Source: Centrapalus pauciflorus (taxonomy: Eukaryota > Streptophyta > Magnoliopsida > Asterales > Asteraceae). From it: a DNA stretch of 64,000 nt. This document shows positions 12,748 through 25,010 of this stretch, piece after piece. How positions within the stretch are numbered: position 1 is the first letter of the stretch; every line of letters begins with the position of its first letter. Location of the stretch: NCBI GenBank assembly GCA_020465985.1, contig JAANYP010004357.1, positions 1 to 64,000 of the forward strand. The letters are read 5' to 3'. Made by a program: the position numbers and the translations under genes. Under the pieces are notes generated by a model, which worked only from the letters and a program-made list of their open reading frames with translations, did no database searches and was not told the DNA's origin.

Positions 12748-12765
12748 CAGAAGGGTGTTTCAATT

Positions 12766-12776
12766 TGGTATCAGAG
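12766..12776 (+). promoter_or_regulatory. Primer binding site of gypsy remnant
   Basis: TGGTATCAGAG matches the initiator Met-tRNA site. No LTR precedes it: the sequence to its left is the env-like gene of the copia element, so the gypsy copy begins truncated almost exactly at its PBS. Confidence 0.55.
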
Positions 12777-13009
12777 TGTGTGTTCATTGATTGAGTATAT
12801 TTGACGATACTCATGACTGAACGTGGTTTAAGATGCTGATATTGACCCATCCAGGCAACATTACTAAAATAATCTTAAGATTAACTTGTCCTAGGTTTCG
12901 AAAAATAAAGGGTAGACGTTGAGCATATATATTGCGATATAATATATACATACATACTCGAGTATTCAAGCATGTAATAAAATGCTTTTTGGATTTAATT
13001 ACCGTCAAG

Positions 13010-14440
13010 ATGTCGGATCATGGATCTAACCGAAACCAAGAACCGTTAAATGAAGCCCGCCCGAATTTAATGGCAAGATTGGGGCACGTCCATCAATGGA
13101 ATAGTTGAAAGAGGTTGAGAAGTTCTTCCATGTAAATGGCTGCTGGGAGGAGAAGAAAGTTTCCTACGACACTGTGTTGTTGAAGGGCCTTGCCCTAACT
13201 TGGTGGGATGCAGAAGTTGAAATTCTGGGGGAGAAGATGGTTAAATCCATAACTTGGGATCAATTTAATATCCGATTTAAATGACAATATTTTCCTGTCG
13301 TATGAATTCAGAAAATTAAGAAATATTTCATCAGCTTCCACCAAGGTGACTTTTCGATAGATGATTATTTAGAAGAGTTTAACTCCATGTTCGTTGGGCC
13401 TCTCGTATCAAACGAGGACCAAAAGGTTGAGTACTTTGTTGAAGCCTTCGGAAGGAGATATGAGAGTTTATGAAGATGCAAGCAATCAACACTTTCGATC
13501 AAGCGGTTGAACTTGCACGTATCTGAGATTACGAAGTCTACCGAGTTGATCCAGATACTCCTTCCTCATGGGTCGCTACGACTGCCTCAGACATCTTACT
13601 TTCGTCCCAAGGGTGCCGATTCTCGTTCTCAATCACATGCACCTTCAAAGAAATAGCCATACTCCCTGAGTCATTATAAATGATGCTCATCTAGTTTCAC
13701 CACTTCGTACACCAAGTGTAAAAGATTTCACAAGGGATAGTGTACTCAAAATTCCTTGATTTGTCATAGCTGTGGAAAGTGGGGCACATTCGTACTAGGT
13801 ACCCATGTACGTTGATAAATGCTTTTTGTTCAATGAAATGGGTCACAAATTTGGGGTTGTCCTAACCGGAAGGTCATACCAGTTGAGAGTAAAGCTTCGA
13901 TGGCCAAGTCGACGGTTGGTGGCGGTTCCTCCTAATCAAAGGAGAACACGTCCAAACCTCACGTGCGGGTATTTCAAATCACAGTGGATGAGGCTCGGGA
14001 CACATTAGACGTTGTTATCAGTACTTTTCTATTAAACTCCTTGTCTGCTGTTGTTCTTTTTTATTCTGGTGCAAATGTGTCATTTATTGCTAAGTCGTTT
14101 GCACAAAAACTTGATAGTTTGACTACATTGTTGCCTTTCCCTTTAACTATCAATGTTGCAAATGGCATGTCTGTTGTGGCAACCTAAGATTATTATGATT
14201 GCAAGCTCACCTTAGATGGATACAATTTTGGATAGACCTTGTGCCTATTGACACAAAACAGTTCGACATAATTATTGGCATGGATTAGTTGGCGGCGAAT
14301 AAAGCAAGCATTGTGTGTGTCAAAGGATTAGGTCATTTAATGACTCCTAACGGCAATAAAATCTTTGTATATGGAGATAAGCATAGGGGAGAATTTGTGG
14401 TCATGTCCATGGCAAAAGCCCATAAAAGCATTAGTAAATG
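13010..14440 (+). pseudogene. gag: Gypsy gag-protease, heavily decayed
   Basis: The ATG at 13010 opens MSDHGSNRNQEP. Further on are the gag core motifs LALTWWDAEVE and SITWDQFN (13190-13270) and DDYLEEFNSMF (~13360), then remnants of a Cys-rich knuckle near 13740. The protease region (VFQITVDEARDTLDVV, LLNSLSAVVLF) is at 13965-14190 and closely parallels the protease of the intact element at ~55920. The catalytic Asp codon is changed to Tyr at 14062-14064 (FYSGA for FDSGA). Many stops and frameshifts are present. Confidence 0.8.
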
Positions 14441-14469
14441 ATGCCTGAGCCGAAAAAGATATCTTGAGA

Positions 14470-14715
14470 AACCTTGTGAAATAGTTGATTCATGATATCA
14501 AAAAAAACCTTGTGAAATAGTTGATTCATGATATCAAAAAAACCTTGTGTAATGCAAAAAAGACTCCACAATGGAAAAGAAAATCACACTATCAAGACAT
14601 ATTCATGAATGGCACCTGCCAAAAACACACAAAAAAAACTCTATTTTTCATTTCATTGCGTACATCACATATTCATGAAAGGCACTTGCCAAAAACACAC
14701 CAAAAAACTCTTATT
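14470..14715. repeat. Short tandem and direct repeats
   Basis: A unit of ~43 bp containing CCTTGTGAAATAGTTGATTC is present twice with a third partial copy (14472-14550). A second pair around CATATTCATGAAAGGCAC and CCAAAAACACAC lies at 14598-14640 and 14669-14711. No function is evident. Confidence 0.6.
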
Positions 14716-15084
14716 CGAAAAAACACTGAAAGTATGTTAGTTTTCTAGATTTAGGGAAAATTATGTAATAAACTAACATGCAACATACTTATGAAATTTT
14801 CGATTATGTCCATATACCTAAAACGTATCCATAAAAGTCATTCGACTTGGAATTTTTTACGAATTCTATTTTCTTATGGATTTTTTAGGAGTTTTAAATT
14901 TTATAATGTTGAAATTCTTTTTATGGAAAAAAAATTTGTGGAGTAATTTTTGCAAAACATCAGACCTTTATGGAAACGTTTTTGGTGCAATAACTTATTC
15001 AAAAAATACTGAAAGTATGTTAGATTTTTAGATAATTTTCCTTATATTTTAAGAGAGAATTTGGCTATTTATATAATCATGATG
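14716..15084. other. No gene seen
   Basis: AT-rich sequence with a diverged repeat of the words ACTGAAAGTATGTTAG (14725 and 15010). Nothing coding is recognised. Confidence 0.5.
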
Positions 15085-16250
15085 GATTCGAGTATTCGAC
15101 GTCTATCACTTAGTCCACATAGTAATCTCATCTTAGCAGAATCATCCCACATCTTTGAATTTGCATATATTTTTGACGATATTACACAGTTCCAAGAATT
15201 CATAGGCTAGATCTCCGATAAAAGATGCATGACCTGCTCACTAACATCGAGATTTCCTAATTTTATAAAAAAAGCAATGCGCCTAATGCAATTTCATGGG
15301 GGTTGTTCAGGCATAATTTGGATGAAATCACATGCCTCATCTACCAAATCTGCTCTTGATAAAAGATCAACCATGCAAGAATAGTGCTCGATTTTAGGAA
15401 CCGATCCAAAAGATGGTTTAAAGAGGTAGTGATTCTAGGACTAGAAGAACTACTTATCTTCTCTTAGGTAGCGGTCGATCGGTTCGCATCTATGGTCAAT
15501 CAATAGGTACGCACCTCATACAAGAGGGGGGGAGTCCGAACAGCCTTGTACTCTTCCCACGGAGAAGGAAATTAGGCTTTATCGAAATTCTCTAATGCTC
15601 ATCAAATCAAAGAATTGACACCCTTCCTTGACAATTCCACCCGAATGCAGATAAAACTCCTATTACATCATCAGGGTGAACGTCCCAATCATTTGACATT
15701 CACTTAAATAGTAATATAGCCTCTCTAGTGTGTCCATTGAAAGCAAATGCAAAACTGATTGCATTCCAAGTGGCCTCGATCCATGCTCCCAAACTTGGCT
15801 TACAAGTCGATTAAAGTAGTTGTCACATATGTATCTTGTTGCAAACCTCTTTCTGATGCATATGCATCTACCTACCTCCCAACATCAAGGGCATCAATGG
15901 AAGCACATGCATAGAGAACTCCACTCAATGTGATATTATTAGCGTCTACCTGACTACCCATTTAACTTTCATGATGTTAAACAATAAAATTGCTTCATCT
16001 AAAGACCCACTTTCAGCATATCTAGCATGCAAAGACCAATGAGTTCGAGGGTTTTTCCATTTCATTAATAAGATAAAAATAGCAAATTTATCCATTGATA
16101 CACACATCGGAGACATAAAAATTAACATGATAAAACACAATGGGTTGATATAATTTCACCATGAATTGTTGCCCTCTAGCAAGCAAGTAAAAGTCCAAAA
16201 GGCCGGTCACTAAGAACCAATGGTTTGACATTATGCCTAATACATCCAAA
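15085..16250 (-). pseudogene. PLS-class pentatricopeptide repeat (PPR) protein with E domain, broken
   Basis: Family role: PPR proteins of this class are organellar RNA-binding editing factors. Reading the minus strand from ~16200 to 15090 gives, in order: a PPR-like segment (RYAESGSLDEAILLFNIM), a second (NNITLSGVLYACASIDALDV), a third (ATWNAISFAFAFNGHTREA), VKEGCQFFDLMS, then the conserved end of a PLS protein (IEHYSCMVDLLSRADLVDEA) and an E-domain-like tail (KLGNLDVSEQVMHLL, VISSKIYANSKMWDDSA). The arrangement matches the C-terminal half of a PPR gene. Stops (for example after LLFK at ~15700) and several frame changes show it is dead. The N-terminal half may extend toward 17135, but I cannot support it. 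Confidence 0.85.
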
Positions 16251-17758
<1,508 letters not shown>

Positions 17759-17971
17759 TTATCAAAATAGGAACTCAAAATTGTATGTCTAGACCAGAAT
17801 CAAAAGTGTAATGGCATAAATTCATCAAGACTTAAGGTGGTCGTGTGTGTGTCTGTGATTTAGGTAGTGTGTTGGGTGTGAGAATTAAGTTTAAAAACAG
17901 CAACGGTACCTGTGATATATCATATGACTGAAACTTGTGTGTTTGTGAGAAGAAGGGTCATGCTGAATGTC

Positions 17972-18137
17972 AAACAGAGTTGTTGAGCAGAGATTAAAAT
18001 GAATCAATTATATGCAGTATCTGTTGAGCAGAGATTAAAATGAATCAACTATTGATTTATAGAACTTTTATAAAAGTTGAAATAATTTTTTTTCAAAAAA
18101 CTTTTATAAGAGTTGAAATATTTTTTTTTTCAAAAAA
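17972..18137. repeat. Short tandem duplications
   Basis: GTTGAGCAGAGATTAAAATG is repeated at ~40 bp spacing (17980-18050). It is followed by two copies of ACTTTTATAA(A/G)AGTTGAAATA with poly-T tails at 18063-18137. Confidence 0.65.
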
Positions 18138-18665
18138 ATAGCGGAATAGTAAATTTATGCATGTATGTATATGACTGTAGCTGCTGTTACACACACACTA
18201 ACCCACTTACTTATGCACACATGTAAATGTATTACATGCTGTTGTGATTTATTCTGTTTTCCCAGTAACAACATTACTGATTACACACACTAGTTAGTCT
18301 TATTTATCACATAGTAGGATGCTGCTATTAAATGAAGTTGCATTTAAATACATTCTTGTTTATGTGTTGCTAAGTGAAGGCTATTATGTTTATATTTTTC
18401 AAAGGTCAGAATTTCATGTTCATTTCAGATTAAATGATAAGTAACACAATAAAAGAACAAAAAACCTTTTATATAACTATACTTATATGAACATTAAACC
18501 ATGCATGTCAGGACATGATATGTGCATTAAATACTTACCTGAGATTGGAAACAAATGTGACACTTGGCAGAAATGATTCTTGGCCGATTGATTCCCACAA
18601 AGTTTAACTGCAAGTACATATATGGGCTGTTATGTTTTTGTTTTACAAAGTTGCATTTAAAAAAA
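18099..18665. repeat. ~560 bp duplicated segment, copy 1
   Basis: It runs from the ACTTTTATAA/GTTGAAATA block to GTTGCATTTAA and is followed directly by a near-identical second copy. Each copy contains one 69 bp exon-like block on the minus strand. Small indels separate the copies (for example around 18240-18280). Confidence 0.8.
18539..18607 (-). other. Exon-like 69 bp block, copy 1
   Basis: On the minus strand the block is preceded by a TTGCAG acceptor and followed by GTAAGTAT, a near-perfect plant donor. It is open in the frame LNFVGINRPRIISAKCHICF..., with two Cys spaced CxxC. The parent protein is not recognised. Identical splice borders at three sites support a real exon origin. Confidence 0.5.
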
Positions 18666-19227
18666 AATTTCAAAAAACTTTTATAAAAGTTGAAATATTT
18701 TTTTTCAAAAATCAGCGGAATAGTAAATTTATGCATGTATGTATATGATTGTAGCTGCTGCTGCTGTTACACACACACTAACCCACTTACTTATGCACAC
18801 ATCTAAATGTATTACATGCTGTTGTACTGATTACACACACTACTTAGTCTTATTTATCACATAGTAGGAGGCTGCTACTAATCTGCTATTAAATGAAGTT
18901 GCATTTAAATACATTCCTGATTATGTGTTGCTAAGTGAAGGCTATTATGTTTATATATTTCAAAGGTCAGAATTTCATGTTCATTTCAGATTAAACGATA
19001 AGTAACACAATAAAAGAACAAACAACCTTTTATATAACTATACTTATATGAAAATTAAACCATGCATGTTAGGACATGATATGTGCATTAAATACTTACC
19101 TGAGATTGGGAACAAATGTGACACTTGGCAGAAACGATTCTTGGCCGATTGATTCCCACAAAGTTTAACTGCAAGTACATATATGGACTGTTATGTTTTT
19201 GTTTTACAAAGTTGCATTTAAATACAT
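18666..19227. repeat. ~560 bp duplicated segment, copy 2
   Basis: Tandem partner of the segment at 18099-18665. A further partial copy (~85 bp, GTTGCATTTAAATACATTC onward) continues to about 19297. Confidence 0.8.
19100..19168 (-). other. Exon-like 69 bp block, copy 2
   Basis: Same length and same acceptor/donor as copy 1. Two base changes would alter Ile to Val and Phe to Ser in the LNFVGIN frame. It lies ~560 bp from copy 1 in the tandem duplication. Confidence 0.5.
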
Positions 19228-19616
19228 TCTTGTTTATGTGTTGCTAAGTGAAGGCTATTATGCTTATATTTTTCAAAGGTCAGAATTTCATGTACTGCAG
19301 ATAGGCTCACTTGAACATAAGATTATGTATGTACTATGTAGTAGATGTGTGTGACCAAAGGACTGAGTTTTTCACTTAAATGGTTTGACTTTTCCTTCTA
19401 TATTGAAAAGGTATCAGAAAAGTAATAATTTGTAGTTTGTTTGACATTGTAAAACGGATATTGTTGCCTTTATTTTGGGACGGATGAAGTACAAACTTAG
19501 GTAAAGATGCATGTTAAAATATAAACATCTTTATGGTAACACATGTGTAATATTTATTTTGACTTTGACTAAGATTTTTTGAACCTATTAACTATAGGTT
19601 CAAAATCTGGTTGCAG

Positions 19617-19998
19617 AAATTTGTTGACTCAAAATTGGGCAAACAGGTATTTGTTTTATGTTTCACAAATAAATCTCATGTGTCGATTATGTTATTATTA
19701 CATGTGTTGAAAACGGATTTTTTCATCCTTTATATTACAAGAATCAAGCCATCATTAACTTACATTGCAGCTGAGGAAATAATGAGCCTTATTACAGCTC
19801 AAGGTTATATATAATTTATGTTTATTCACTTTCTTTTTTCTCTTTTCGTGTTTTTTATTATGCATAGAAGTGCTTCATTTTCACTATATCATCTTATTGA
19901 ATTCTACTCTGTTTTGAACATCAGTGGCCGAAAACAGCGAATTGAATGCAGTTTGGAAAGACATCTTGGATGCTGACGGAGATGAAATTTATGTGAAG
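19617..19998 (+). pseudogene. POLLUX-like ion channel fragment (three C-terminal exons)
   Basis: Family: chloroplast POLLUX-like (CASTOR/DMI1-related) ion channels. Exon pieces read KFVDSKLGKQ (19617-19646, AG before and GT after), then ITRIKPSLTYIAAEE to ITAQ (~19728-19803), then VAENSELNAVW to GDEIYVK (19925-19998). The last intron, 19804-19924, has GT/AG borders and is in phase: the split Val codon rejoins. The first acceptor is not AG (TAT before ATTACAAG), so splicing there looks lost. The rest of the gene, upstream and downstream, is absent within several kb. It is therefore a captured or left-over fragment rather than a gene. Confidence 0.7.
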
Positions 19999-20431
19999 GT
20001 AAGGCCACTAAAAATTCAAACATTTGACTTTCGATATTTAATACACTGCTTCATCCGTCTCAAAGAAGTGTACACATTTTCGTTTATAATTTGTCCCAAA
20101 ATAATTGTCCACTCTTATAAAGTGAGCTATAATATATATGATCTAAATTATACCATTAATTGTGAGACCTAAGAATTTTGAATTTTTATAAGTAAATAAT
20201 AATTGAGGAGAATTGTCATTTGGTTGAATAGAAGCTATGAAGTTTTCATCATAGATTTCTAGAACTATGTATTACATTATTATTTTATTTTTATTTCTAC
20301 CCAAAAATGATTATTCTTATCAACTTTTATGTATTGTCCCAACTTAAAGGTTGTAGGTTCAAGTCTCAATGGATGGTAATGTATGTTGCCTTTATAAAAA
20401 GACAATAAATAACATATTACTTCCACTTCAC
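19999..20431 (+). other. Intron-like non-coding sequence
   Basis: It begins with the donor GTAAGG after the POLLUX-like exon and is AT-rich. No next POLLUX-like exon was found. Confidence 0.5.
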
Positions 20432-20627
20432 TTCAAATTTGAACATTAAACCATGCATGTTAGGACATTAAACCATGCATGTTAGGACATGATATGTGCA
20501 TTAAATACTTACCTGAGATTGAGAACAAATGTAACACTTGGCAGAAACGATTCTTGGCAGATTGATTCCCACAAAGTTTAACTGCAAGTACATATATGGG
20601 CTGTTATGTTTTTGTTTTACAAACACA
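20432..20627. repeat. Partial third copy of the 560 bp segment
   Basis: It shares the ACATTAAACCATGCATGTTAG to GTTTTTGTTTTACAAA stretch with 18490-18650 and 19050-19210. The AACCATGCATGTTAGGACAT word is itself duplicated at the left edge. Confidence 0.75.
20513..20581 (-). other. Exon-like 69 bp block, copy 3
   Basis: Third copy with the same splice borders, here outside the tandem pair and downstream of the POLLUX-like fragment. The surrounding homology is only ~190 bp (20432-20627), so this copy moved or was deleted separately. Confidence 0.5.
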
Positions 20628-21114
20628 TGGCTACTCAATTATTCAGTTATACATGTATGTATATATGTATTATACATGTATGTATATATGTATTATACAT
20701 ATATATATAGCTGCTTTCATGCTTATGCTACTAATTATACTTCTAATTCAACACAATAGATTTATTTATTTCTGTTTTGCATCCTGTGTTTTGTTGCTCA
20801 GGCAGTACCCTTATACTTAAACAATTAGATATATCAACTAAGTTGAGATCTTGCAGCCTTCCAATTTTATAAAATTAAGTTGAAGTAATATTTTTTTCAA
20901 AAAATTAGTGGTGAATCATTTTTCATATTGTGGTTAGTATAGAAAAGAAAGATTTTCAAGATTTAGTGGTGAATCATTCTTTATTTCTAAAACTCTTTTG
21001 TTTATGTTTCTGCTGTTTTTAGAAAAGAAAGGTTGTGCTTGCTGTTGTTTATTAAATGACCACACACACTCATGCATACATGTAAGCATTTTTGCTGTTT
21101 TAACTTGAAATTTA
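20628..21114. other. No gene; TGTA/TATA simple repeats
   Basis: 20650-20710 holds ATGTATGTATATATGTATTA repeats. The remainder is AT-rich without recognisable coding. Confidence 0.6.
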
Positions 21115-21132
21115 GACACACACACACACACA

Positions 21133-21175
<43 letters not shown>

Positions 21176-21180
21176 TCTCT
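21115..21180. repeat. (AC)n(CT)n compound microsatellite
   Basis: An AC run at 21115-21133 passes directly into a CT run to 21180, with one interruption. Open frames crossing it on both strands are artefacts of the repeat. Confidence 0.97.
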
Positions 21181-21827
21181 GTTTTGCTTTGCTGTTGCCC
21201 ACAGAACGCACACATACACACACTGCTGATTTTCTGATTTTCAAAAACTTTCTGATTTTCAAAACTCTGATTTTCAATTGATATGTGTGCTAAGTTACAT
21301 ACTCACACAAGCATTTACATACCAGACACCATGAATGCATAGTTACTCTTTCATTGCAGCATCATAAATGGTGAGTGGAACAAAAGGCAGCTGAAGCTGG
21401 AACAACAAAACGTTTACCTGCCACAAATGGCAGCTGAAGCTAGAACAAAAAGCAGCTGAAGGTGGAATTTTTTGGTGGATTTAGAAGATTGATTTAGAAG
21501 CTGGAAATTAAAAAAAAACTAAAGGTAGCCAGATTAAATAGAAAATACAGCAGAATTTGAACAGGTTTGTTTGGGGAATGGAAGGGTTTCTTTGGGGAAA
21601 ACAAAAGACAGGTTTGGGGAACAAAAAAAGCTTAGTTTTTTTTTTGTTATTTAAAATCTGTATAGATTGCTTTAAAGGGTTGTAATGTTAGCTTTAAAGG
21701 ATTGTACCTCTTAAAATTCAGCCTTGTGCTTTAAGAGGTTGTACATTGTGCATAAAGAATTGTTTTTAAGACTATCATCTAAATGCATCATAAAAGGAGT
21801 ACATACATATATATATATATATATAGA
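21181..21827. other. No gene seen
   Basis: Contains short diverged direct repeats (GCAGCTGAAGCTGGAAC at ~21390 and 21430; CTTTCTGATTTTCAAAA at 21240-21265) and ends in a (TA)n run. Nothing coding is recognised. Confidence 0.5.
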
Positions 21828-22496
21828 TAGGTTCAATTAAGAACTTTTATTTATCTACGTACCTAAGAACCATTTTCAGCCAATAGATCAAGCCGATCTC
21901 GTACCTGATGCATCTCGTGATGCAACATATTATATACATCTAATGAATGGTAGTTTAGGAAAAAAAATATCTAGTTTAATTAATTTTAATTTTATATTGA
22001 CCGAATATTGCATCAAATATTTAAATAATAAATGTTAATTAAATTTAATTACTACACTTCCAAAATTAACAAAAATAATACAAATTCAATTAAATGATGA
22101 AGATTTAGATGGATCGTTGTATTCTTCGTTCATCATTCATTGTTCATCATCTATGCATCATTCATCGTTCATCATCTACGCATCATTCACAAACAACAAA
22201 TTCAAATCCATGTTCATCTTCATATTCTATGCATCGTGTTCTTCATGATCATTATCGGTTGCATCTCTTGTTCATGTTCATCTTTGCGTGTTCATCATCA
22301 TCTTTGTTCATCGTTCATCTTCAAATCATCATCACTATGAAATCAAAACTTCAAGTTGGCGGTGGGCGTTGGTCCTAGACAAGCGACATGGAGGCGTTGA
22401 CAGTCGATCAACATGGCGGTTTGTGGTGGCGGGGCTGTTGTGGTGGGAGGCCTAGAAAGAGAGGGGGGGAAACATGGTGGTGGTTATGGAAGCCAT

Positions 22497-22527
<31 letters not shown>

Positions 22528-22724
22528 GGAGGAAAATAAGGAAGGTAGTTAATGTGAGATTTTAATTCTAAAATTAACTCCTAAGTATCTTTTAATGATT
22601 TTTAAAAATAAATTAATTACCATATCTTTAGTTTCCCCTGAATGCCCTTGTGCACCCTTGGTAGATTATGCGATGCACAAAAATTCCTTGAGGTTTTCGA
22701 TACATAAAAGTTCTCAATTGAACC

Positions 22725-22725
<1 letters not shown>
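21828..22725. mobile_element. Non-autonomous TIR element (~0.9 kb) set in (TA)n
   Basis: Left end AGGTTCAATTAAGAACTTTT and right end AAAAGTTCTCAATTGAACCT are inverted copies over ~28 bp. Both ends are flanked by (TA)n, consistent with a TA-rich target. The interior holds CATCATTCATTGTTCATC-type repeats (22110-22350), a GC-richer stretch, and a (GA)n run at 22497-22523. There is no transposase. The superfamily is unclear. Confidence 0.65.
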
Positions 22726-22760
<35 letters not shown>

Positions 22761-22761
<1 letters not shown>

Positions 22762-23023
22762 GGAGGTTCAATGGAAAACCACAATGCACCTGAAAACTTG
22801 TGAAAACCGCACTGCACCACTACAAATGCATCAAATTCTCCGCGTGATGCATCAAAATCCCGCGTGATGCATCAAATTCCTCGCGTGATGCATCAAAATC
22901 CTACGTGATGCATCACCTTATTTACGATCATGCCACCGCGTTTTTCATTAAATGCACCAAATCGGACGGTTTGCGTAGGTTTCCATGGTTTTCACGTGCA
23001 TTGTGGTTTTCCATTGAACCCAC

Positions 23024-23026
<3 letters not shown>
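22761..23026. mobile_element. MITE, 266 bp, set in (TA)n
   Basis: Termini GGGAGGTTCAATGGAAAACC and GGTTTTCCATTGAACCCACC are inverted repeats extending ~38 bp (ACAATGCAC(C/G)TGAAAAC). The interior carries four tandem units of ~24 bp built on GTGATGCATCAAAATCC (22840-22915). It is flanked by (TA)n and (GA)n on the left and (TA)n on the right. The termini share the AGGTTCAAT word with the neighbouring element, so the two may be related. Confidence 0.75.

Positions 23027-23108
<82 letters not shown>
23027..23108. repeat. (TA)n microsatellite
   Basis: About 40 TA units directly abut the right end of the MITE. Confidence 0.97.
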
Positions 23109-23109
<1 letters not shown>

Positions 23110-24489
23110 TTTTTTATGCATTGTGTTTCTGCTATGGTCTGTCATTTGCTATTAATATTGCTTTTTTATTTACTTTTTATACATTTCTACGTTGTCATTA
23201 TAAACTCTATGGTGTTATTTTTGGCTAACACTTGCATGTCTTATTTATTTAGGTTATAATATACAAAATTATATATTTTCAAAAGATTTCAAATGTGTTT
23301 ATTAAAGAGATTCCAGAATGATTTCTTTTTGGAATGCTTTATTTGCTGAATTGATTTTAGTATTGATTTATTTTTGAAATTGAAGTCAGAATAATTTATT
23401 TTCAAAATGATTTCAGAATTTATTTTCGAAATGTTTTCAAAATTATTTATTTTCGAAATGATTATAAAATGAGTTATTTTCGGAAGGATCTTACAATGAT
23501 TTATTTATGGAATGATTTCAGAATAATATCATGCAAAATTATCTCTTCCAAAATTAAAAGGCATAATGATTTATTTTCGGAATGATTTCAGTAACTCAAA
23601 ATACGTTTTTTAACCACTTAATCTATTATCCCTACAAATAATGCCACAATAACAATGCGACTTTCATAATTTTATTCATCCCAAACACTTTCACACAGGC
23701 CATTAATCATGTCCTCAAAGTTGAATGTCACTTGTGTTGCACATTTAAAGCCTGAGATGTCGGAATGTACCATAAAGGTACGTATAATACGCATGTGGAA
23801 GGGGCAATCGAAGACAAACCCATCTGATACATGGAGTATTGAAACAATACTTATGGACGTATTTTCAATAGTTGTTTTTTTGTGGTTTCTTTCTATTTTC
23901 ACCGGCTTTTGAGATGACTTAATGCATCTCTAACTTGCTTTTAGGACACACCGGACAAACAAATGAGTTACTCCAACTTTGAATATAATACTCCATGTTT
24001 TTATTGCATCAAGATAAATCACATAAATCTTAAAAATTTTGTTGATTTCTTAGATGGTAACTCATTTGTTTTTGGAAACCACCTGTCACCGTTGAAAGCA
24101 GTATGTCATATCGAAATGGTGCTTATGGATAAACATGTATTACTTTTATGAAATGATATGAATGGGTGATCGTATGATATTTGTTGATTTTCTTTGATTG
24201 AGTTTCTTATATATGGGACCAATACATAGTTTGAATTATAAATTTGATGCAAGAGGATTAATTATTTTGGAGTGAAACCTGTTTATCTTAAGTGATTTAT
24301 AAATCTGATGCAACTCAGAGGATTAATTATCGATTACTTCTAGCATTTATGAAAGAAGTGGTGTGACAAAAGAATGTCGCTAAGGTCAAAATTATAACCA
24401 TGCAAACTTTTTTGGAACATGTTCTTTAGAGTGATTGAGTTACTGGTCATGCATATTCACACATTTCAGTGCTTTAGTCCTTCTAATCT

Positions 24490-25010
24490 CCAGGTTTCTT
24501 TTGTTCTTTTTTTTTTTTTTTGTTTACTTGTTTTGTTGCCAAGATCTCTTTTACAACTTGAAAAGGGGTTCTTGCTGTTCATAAAGCTTTTATTTTTTAT
24601 TTTGTGATGATACTCGTTATACAACATATCATGTGCTTTAGGGTTGCTAATTGTAATTATAAAGATGATTGATTAGGGTTGCTAATCATAAGAAAAACAC
24701 AAATTTGAGTAAAGTATGAACAGAACCCATGGTTACTTTGGCACTTTTGATTAAAGATGATTGATTTTGTTGAATACTCAATTCACTGAATTTGGGTTTA
24801 TGTTATGTTTCCTACTGTTTGTGTAAAGCAGTGTCAATGTCATCTTTCACCTTGTAGCCTTGCTAGAATATAGTGTATATACATGTGATTTGGCTAAAGT
24901 TCTCTAATGTACAAAAGTTCCAGTGTGATACAACTGTTACTAGGACAAGTTGTTTGGTTTCGGGTGATCAAATGCTATTGATATGTAGTTGTTGGTGTTG
25001 TTATTGCTAC
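24490..25010 (+). repeat. Dispersed ~0.5 kb repeat, copy 1 (in RPA1-like intron)
   Basis: It contains TCTTTTACAACTTGAAAA, AGGGTTGCTAATCATAAGAA, CCATGGTTACTTTGGCA and GTGTATATACATGTGATTTG in the same order as at 32425-33037. The copies differ by scattered substitutions and indels. Confidence 0.8.

Larger units (their letters stand above)
2723..12750 (+). mobile_element. Second Sirevirus-like copia element, truncated at both ends
   Basis: The order is partial 5' LTR, Met PBS, gag with long extension, pol with integrase before RT, and an env-like gene. This matches Sirevirus architecture. Its 5' LTR lacks U3, and its 3' LTR was lost where a gypsy fragment joins at ~12750. It is an old, immobile copy. 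Confidence 0.75.
12757..14450 (+). mobile_element. Ty3/gypsy remnant (PBS, gag, protease)
   Basis: The fragment carries the primer site, a 5' leader, gag and the protease domain of a gypsy element related in layout to the intact copy at 51986-61827. There is no LTR, RT or integrase. It abuts the truncated copia element on the left and ends in non-coding sequence with short tandem repeats on the right. Confidence 0.75.

Noticed and set aside
21002..21281. Overlapping open frames on both strands across the AC/CT microsatellite
   Set aside because: They read low-complexity repeat and have no homologous motif on either side.
22905..23259. Frames of ~108 codons rich in alternating Tyr-Ile
   Set aside because: Pure translation of (TA)n adjoining a MITE.
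23963..24151. Possible extra exon (IEMVLMDKH) of the RPA1-like gene
   Set aside because: It resembles the family's LELILMD-type strand, but it may be a partial duplication of the preceding exon and the flanking splice sites are unclear.
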